Positions 58,183 to 64,000 of a stretch of DNA of 64,000 nt are shown piece after piece; positions within the stretch are counted from its first letter, which is position 1; the number at the start of each line of letters is the position of its first letter. The DNA is from Dolomedes plantarius. Lineage: Eukaryota > Arthropoda > Arachnida > Araneae > Dolomedidae. The DNA lies in contig OU015503.1 of the NCBI GenBank assembly GCA_907164885.2, forward strand, positions 127,001,764 through 127,065,763. The letters run 5' to 3'. The translations under genes were made by a program, and so were the position numbers. The notes below the pieces were generated by a model. It was not told where the DNA came from. It made no database searches and was given only the letters and a program-made list of their open reading frames with translations.

Positions 58183-60913
58183 CAGTGGTACCTCGACTTA
58201 CGAGTTTAATTTGTTCCATGACGGAGCTCGTAACTCGAAATACTCGTATCTCGAATCAATTTTCCCCATTGAAATGTATGGAAATGCCATTAATTCGTTC
58301 TGGGCTTCCCCAAAATATCGGAATTTTTTGTTACTTTTTTTAAATAAGAAAAATGAGCTTATAAATCACGAACATTGTATAAAAAGCGTAATGCAATAGA
58401 ATGTACTGCAATAAACTTAATTTATTAAGTGTAATTTAAAATATTTACCTTAGAGATCAGACTTGAAGATGCTGGTGGAAGAGGGGCGAAAGGCTGAATT
58501 GAATAATTAAATCTTATTTGTTGATTTTTTGCCTTTTCGCCACGCTTTCCTCACTTTCGTCTGCAGGGGTTTTCGATAAAAACTTGTCCAATGAGGTTTG
58601 TTTCAGCCTCCCTTTCAAAATGTTTCTGAAATGAGCTATGCAAGTGTCATTAAATATCTCAGTTGCGCACCCAGTTGCAACTTTTTCTGGGTGTTTCTTT
58701 TGAATGAAGTCTGAAAGTTTCCCCCACATTCCCAGCATTTCCTTTACCTCACTTGTAGAGATAACCTCCTCCGCATCATTTGTTTCAACCAAAACTGTGC
58801 TCTGCTGTGTCTGTAGCTCCTTTAACTCTTCCGTTGTCAGTTCCACGGCGTGCTCCTCAATGAGCTTGTTGATGTCACCTGCATCTATATCCATGCTCAG
58901 GGACTTACCGAGGGATACAATCTCAGCCACCACTGCCGCTTCGGGATCGAGTCTTTCAAAGTCCATTTCAGACACCACCTCAGGCCACAGATTCTTCCAC
59001 GCAGAGATCAAAGTCCTCTTTGTAACACCCTGCCAGGCCATATTGATAATTCTGAGGCATATAGCGATGTTATAGTGGTCCTTCCAGAACTCACGAAGGG
59101 TAAGGTTTGTGCTATCTGTCACCTCAAAGCAGCGCGGAACAGGTGCTTGGTGAAGAGCTTCTTGAAATTTGAAATCACCTGCTGGTCCATGGGCTGCAGG
59201 ATAGGGGTGGTGTTCGGTAGAAGGTAGAGAACCTTTATAAACTTGAATTCTTTGAGGATGTCATCTTCGAGGTTAGGAGGGTGAGCAGGTGCATTGTCCA
59301 GAATGAGAAGGGCTTGCAGGGGTAGGTTATTTTTCAGGAGATATTTCTTAATGTCAGGACCAAAGACCAAATTCACCCACTCCACAAAGAACTGTCTGGT
59401 GACCCATGCCTTCGAGTTTGCCCTCCACATAACATGCAGTTTTTCTTTCAGAATATTGTGTGACTAAAAGGCTCTGGGATTTTCCGAATGATAAACAAGC
59501 AGCGGCTTAATCTTGCAGTCGCCGCTCGCATTGGCGCACAGTGCGAGGGTTAGCCTATCCTTCATGGGTTTGTAGCCTGGCATCCTATTCTCCTCTGTCG
59601 TTACATAAGTCCTCCTTGGCATCTTTTTCCAAAAAAGTCCTGTCTCGTCACAGTTGAAGACTTGCTTGGGGATGTATCCTTCAGCTGCTATAATTCCAGC
59701 AAAAATTTTGAGGTAATCCTTAGCTGCCTTCATATCTGCGCTCGCTGCCTCACCATGCCTGTCAACAGAGTGAATGCCGGTCCTCTTTTTAAATTTCTCG
59801 AACCAGCCCTGACTGGCTTTAAACGGCTCGCCTGATGCCTCGTCTGTCAAAGACCCTGGGGACTTCAGTAAATCAGCATAAATAGCTTGTGTCTTCTCGC
59901 AGATTATAGCCTCCGTCACAGTATCTCCTGTGAGCTGCTTTTCCGTCAACCACACCATCAGTAGCTTCTCCATATTTTCATGGATAGATGTCCGCTGCTT
60001 AGAAATTATTTTAATGCCTTTGGCTGGCGTTATAGCCTTTATCGAATCCCTTTGCTTTAGTATGGTGCAGATCGTAGAAGTGCTACGCTCGTACTGCTTC
60101 GCCAAGTCGACTACACGCACACCTTGGTCATGTTTTTTGATAATTTCTTTTTTCAATTCAATGCACATCATCCGTTTCTTCTTCTCAGCACTGTCCTTTA
60201 CACTCACTTTCTTCGGACACATGGTTGGAAAAATAAAGTTTTGCAAAATAACTGCAAGAACAAATTTGAGCACAAAACTGATGCTTTTATTACAAGCTAG
60301 CCTCCTTAAAGTGAAAGAAAGAGACTCGGAAGCTGGGCGATTGTTGCGTCATTCAATGTGGCTATAATGGCCGGGTTCCTCTTTCTCAGAATCTGTAGAA
60401 GGGGCAGAGCTTGCGTTCCAAGGACAACGGTCATCTCATCCCCTAGACCCCCCCCCCCCCATGGATCCCCTAGACCCTCCCCATGATCTCCCCCCATGGA
60501 GAGTTCCAGTGTGTGTGTGTGTGTGGGAAGGGGGATTGAAGCTATCTCTCTGCGTCAAAGGTTGTACGCTATTTGGTTTAGGAGGGCGACTCAAGTGTGG
60601 GCAGAGCAAGCTGCGCCGGGCTTATAATTGTTGAGTGTTAATCTCTAGGTTTAAAACTGGATAGTCGTTTTAGAATAATATTATATAATTGTATAATAAT
60701 TGTGCATGAAGGTTGTAAATATTACATGCTTCTCGTGTTCTCATTTGATGAGCACAAAACATGGCGTTCGTTATGCAAACTAGCGGTGGGGTATCTGAAG
60801 CTTGCTCGTAACCTGAATTTTAGCTCGTAACTCGAAGCAAAAAATCTGCCAAGAGAATGCTCGTATCTCGAAAAACTCGTAAGTCAAGACACTCGTAAGT
60901 CGAGGTACCACTG
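58183..60913 (-). mobile_element. Tigger transposon, near complete (2731 bp)
   Basis: CAGTGGTACCTCGACTTACG at left and its complement at right, TA on both sides. It holds a reverse-strand transposase gene of about 1.7 kb. A C-run and CCCCATGGA repeats lie at 60450-60505, in the region between transposase start and the right end. It is the parent type of the deleted copy at 37634. Confidence 0.92.
58514..60222 (-). pseudogene. Tigger (pogo superfamily) transposase, two lesions
   Basis: Start MCPKKVSVKDSAEKKKRMMC; an ATG 17 codons upstream is less like the family. Order: psq-type helix-turn-helix (VRVVDLAKQYERSTSTICTI), CENP-B-type DNA-binding part (FKASQGWFEKFKKRTGIHSV), catalytic core with CDETGLFW (about residue 192), LLILDNAPAH and ILQPMDQQV (the three Asp), then a C-terminal tail with SLGKSLSMDIDAGDINKLIE and LKQTSLDKFLSKTP near the stop. 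Lesions: an in-frame TAG at 59464-59466 and a one-base deletion near 59120-59130. The length would otherwise be about 569 residues, normal for Tigger. All catalytic positions survive. Confidence 0.9.
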
Positions 60914-61056
60914 TATATATATAAAGAGAGAGACAGACATATAGATATATAATAACTAATAATATTGATTCTAAATTATATTTATCTTTTACCCATTAGA
61001 ACTTTATTTTGCAGTCAATCCTGTCTTAATGGAAAGTTTTTATACTGAAATATTAG

Positions 61057-61545
61057 TCTATATTAATAAAACAAGATCCGGTTCTGTCTGTCAGTCACAC
61101 TCCTCCGGGTGTACCACCTCAATTTCGGCCATATTTGAAATTTTCGAAATCGATATTTTTTTTTTTCATGAAAGTACATAAATGTTACATATTTGGAAAG
61201 AGCTTTAAAAACTGATTTTTTTCTGCATACACTTATTCTGTTAATTCAATAGTTTTAGAGTTATTTGGATTCTAATGAAGCGTCATCACTCTTTGACGAT
61301 GTAAACAAAGGATGATTCATTCACAGCGTGATTCTCACTAAAAAATGAATCACTGAAATGAAATGTGTCACTGTGTCTAATTTTTTATTATTTTCCTTTA
61401 ATTTTTTTATACTTTTTATTCAAACTTTTTAATCATAAATAGATCATTTGAAGATGTACTGATTTTTTTGAGATTTTTTGGCAATTAAAAGTGAAAAAAA
61501 AAAAAATTTAAATCCAAGTGAACTGTGATTCGATTTAGGTGTTCA
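61057..61545 (+). mobile_element. Helitron-like element (family 1), 3' end missing
   Basis: Starts TCTATATTAATAAAACAAG and shares TTTGGAAAGAGCTTTAAAAA, CATACACTTATTCT and ACAGCGTGATTCTCACTAAA with 4361-4883. It ends near GTGAACTGTGATTCGATT without the CTAG terminus. Confidence 0.65.
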
Positions 61546-61664
61546 ATTAATGCTGCCTATTTGCAGATTTTTCAGACATGTGCATTTCTTTTCTAGTATA
61601 AAATTTAACGAATGAAAGAAAAAAAACTGATTCGTATGATTTCATAGCTTTTGTTACCTATTGA

Positions 61665-61752
61665 GTCCGGTATAGCAAGGAAAAAGTATACAATAGTTAG
61701 TTCCATTCTAAAGAGGGAATCGGAAAAATGGGCCCTGTAAGCTAAAGGTTAA
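61665..61752. mobile_element. Right end of a piggyBac-type MITE
   Basis: GGGCCCTGTAAGCTAAAGGTTAA is the inverse of the start of the 9818 copy, with GAGGGAATCG also shared. The left half is not found. Confidence 0.6.
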
Positions 61753-62340
61753 ATATGAAATGAGAGTGATTTAAACAGAACAGCAGCTGTCCATTTCAAT
61801 ACTTTCAATGCAAGTGAAAACTTTAATTGTGTATTCTGAAGAACATATTTTTCACCAAAAATGTATATGACTATTGTGATAACTCAAAATATAATCACGA
61901 TAGTCTATGAAATTTTTCAGGTATATTTTTTATACTACTAAGAATGTAATGAATTACAGATTTGGCTCTAGATGTATTATTTGCTGATTTATAGCTGTAT
62001 TCATAAAAAATGTCATGTGAAATGACTGAAATTTTGCATGTAGTAGCATATAATGACTTTTTAGATTTTGATATATCAATTAGTTTTTAGTTCATCATTC
62101 AGATGTACATGATAAAGACAAATTATATGCATAATTATTTCTTTCTCAGAGCTAGAGGCATTGTAAAAATTTGCTACATTTCGACCAAGTCTTCAATTTT
62201 GTAAAAAGTCACTTCTTTTTTTTACTAATTTTTCACCATTTTTCAATTTTAGTGCTATATTCCTTTGGAAAATGGGAACAAAAATATTTAAGTCAAGTTT
62301 TTGAGAAAAACAGCTCCAAACATAGTCGCATACGTTGAGG

Positions 62341-62576
62341 TTAACCCTTTCAGGGGCGCCATTCATGCAGTGTGAACACCTAAATCTAGTCTTCTTTTCA
62401 CTTGCATTCAATGTATTCCAGTTAGATTAGCAGGAAAATGGCTAGTGCTGCCATCTGTTATCAGTTTAAAGAGGTAGAAACATTTTGCATTCTTCAATTG
62501 TAAGATTTTTTAAAAAATTGGGGGGGGGAATCTGCACCGTGCAAACGGTGGAGGTTGTTGCCCCTCAAAGGGTTAA
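62341..62576. mobile_element. TTAA-flanked MITE, family G copy 2
   Basis: TTAA at both edges; CCCTTTCAGGGGCGCCATTC at left and GTTGCCCCTCAAAGGG at right. Reverse orientation relative to 54484; a G9 run lies near the right end. Confidence 0.82.
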
Positions 62577-62684
62577 ATATTGAATAATTTTTTTTCAAAT
62601 CTTTCTTATGGAGAACCTGGGGCATTAGAGGAACCATCATGCAAAATGTTGCAATATATGTATGTGTGTGTGTGCATTATGGGC

Positions 62685-62900
62685 CTAGGGTAGCCTTTTG
62701 GTAGTTGGTTCGGCTTCCGACTGGGGATGCTGAATACCATTGAACAGCATTAAATACCTTCATGTCTAGGTGAGATAGGAACGTATTAAATCTGTAGACT
62801 GGAAAGTCCTTTAATGAGGTCAGTGGATAGGAGAAGGTACAATCCCCCCAGATGGGGATGCTTGGTGACAATTGTAGTGGCACCTGAAAGGTTAAAGTGC
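62685..62900 (+). mobile_element. tRNA-derived SINE family 2 with head
   Basis: Head CTAGGGTAGCCTTTTGGTAG and GGTTCGGCTTCCGACTGGGG resembles a tRNA with a decayed B box. Body AGACTGGAAAGTCCTTTAAT, GAGGTCAGTGGATAGGAGAA and GTAGTGGCACCTGAAAGG matches 28385 and 10555. Followed by a CA/TA/TG microsatellite. Confidence 0.75.
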
Positions 62901-62911
62901 AGTATATTTGT

Positions 62912-62963
<52 letters not shown>

Positions 62964-63058
62964 CTATAAATTTTAATACTACTTTAAAATATTACTTGTT
63001 TTTTTACCTACAGTGTTCAGTATTAATAACAAGTTGAAGAATTTTGTTTCTTGCACAG

Positions 63059-63289
63059 GTATCTGGGAAAATGTACATAGACTTCTGTTTCACTGTGAAA
63101 TTTTGTCATCCTCCAGAAGAAATTCGGGTGCATCCTGGGAAAGAGCATTTAATCATGTGTAAAAATCCATTTATTGCTATTGTATTATTGAGGAATTGCT
63201 TAACTTGTGAATGTTGCCCTCAAGAAGTTATATTTGCTTTTGAAAAGCGTTGTCGTTTTATCCCATACTTTACTGTGTTTGTGTTGTGA
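63059..63289 (+). other. Candidate downstream exon (possible MLLT10 3' UTR exon)
   Basis: Preceded by TTTCTTGCACAG, a good acceptor. An open stretch of 76 codons follows (VSGKMYIDFCFTVKFCHPPE at its start), matching no family I know, and ending at TGA. With the GGTAAT site 22 nt after the MLLT10 stop it could form a spliced 3' UTR exon of unknown end; it could also belong to another gene or be chance. Confidence 0.3.
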
Positions 63290-63715
63290 TAATTATAATT
63301 TCTGGCACACCATCAAAGCACTTTTTTGTTTAGAAGTGGCCTTTTATAAAGCACTGTAATTTTCTGCTTATAATCCTGGGCTGTCACTTTTTCCGAATGT
63401 AATTTTTTTTTTAAAAATCCAATCTTTAGGAATATTTTGGGCACCTGTCTTGTAGCACTTAAGAATAGTGCCATCTGATGATGCAGTTAAAGTGTTTAAT
63501 TTGATTTTGGAACAAAACTTATGGTTACTCTCTAAATGTAATCATCGATATCGTACTTTGCAGTGGTAGAGTGGACAGTGGTGATTTCTCCAATAACAAA
63601 ACAGTACAAATATGTATTCAGGTGATAAGGGGGCACTGAAGCACTCTCTGCATGTGCTTATTGGTTGAAACTTGAGAGGCAGATTAGATCATTGTGGATA
63701 GTTTCCACTATACGC

Positions 63716-63966
63716 ATAGGTGTAGTGTCGGGGGGACATGTGCACTCCCCCCCCCAACTTAACTTGAAATAAATTAAAACGTTTATAGAAGTTCAGTTAA
63801 AATCGGAAAATTGTAGAAAACTTTTAAGAAAGTTGGTTTTCCCCTGCTTTTTCAAACTGTGAAACTGAAGATTCCGATTATGTCGTTAGCTTTTAACATA
63901 GTTTTTAGCTATCATATGATCCATAACAAAAATTCGATGCTATATTTATTTTTCTCATTTTATGTA
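63716..63966. repeat. Dispersed repeat, inverted partner of 520-760
   Basis: Begins CATAGGTGTAGTGTCGGGGG, followed by a C-run and TTGAAATAAATTAAAACG. The match to 520-760 is in reverse complement and is interrupted by the window end. Confidence 0.6.
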
Positions 63967-64000
63967 TATTATATTTATTTTTTTTTCATTGTATAACTTT

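Noticed and set aside
58704..59227. + strand open frames over the Tigger element
   Set aside because: Antisense to the transposase gene on the - strand.

Overview
This is a eukaryotic, metazoan window: very AT-rich, intron-rich and full of DNA transposons. I see nothing prokaryotic. Conserved protein motifs identify one real protein-coding gene, on the + strand, running through almost the whole window. It is the invertebrate orthologue of MLLT10/AF10 (the AF10/AF17 family, called Alhambra in flies), the DOT1L partner. Fourteen exons between 1853 and 57813 join in a single open frame of 728 codons plus a stop. The 5' end, including the first PHD finger, lies upstream of the window. The visible part encodes the zinc knuckle and extended PHD finger (exons at 1853, 7697, 11269 and 14219), a long Ser/Lys/Glu-rich nuclear region (21381 to 29310), the octapeptide motif (30636), the leucine zipper that contacts DOT1L in vertebrates (37056), and a Ser/Pro/Asn-rich C terminus (42052 to 57813).

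Everything else is intron or 3' flank, dominated by mobile DNA. By region: 0-8 kb has MITEs, a 0.7-kb fold-back, a Helitron-like element and a Tc1-like relic with long inverted repeats. 8-20 kb has a mariner relic with a TTAA MITE inside it, a Helitron-like copy, an inverted-duplicated mariner-like element, a pogo/jerky-like deletion derivative and TTAA elements. 20-33 kb has two hAT elements (one with a perfect 8-bp target duplication), two more Helitron-like copies, nested tRNA-SINEs and a miniature piggyBac-type element that still carries the cysteine-rich tail. 33.5-36 kb has a DNA transposon with about 180-bp terminal inverted repeats whose protein relics I cannot assign to a named superfamily. 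37-46 kb has an internally deleted Tigger copy, a palindromic mariner derivative, two hATs and a MITE carrying a SINE. 46-57 kb has a segmental A-B-A-X-B duplication, TTAA elements and a mariner relic. 58-61 kb has a nearly complete Tigger transposon whose transposase is broken only by one stop and one frameshift.

The organism is probably an arthropod, perhaps a chelicerate, judging from the AF10 sequence, the mariner/Tigger/hAT/piggyBac mixture and the tRNA-SINEs. Sequence alone does not settle this. I found no reverse transcriptase ORF, no true tRNA or rRNA gene, no CRISPR array and no virus-like gene.
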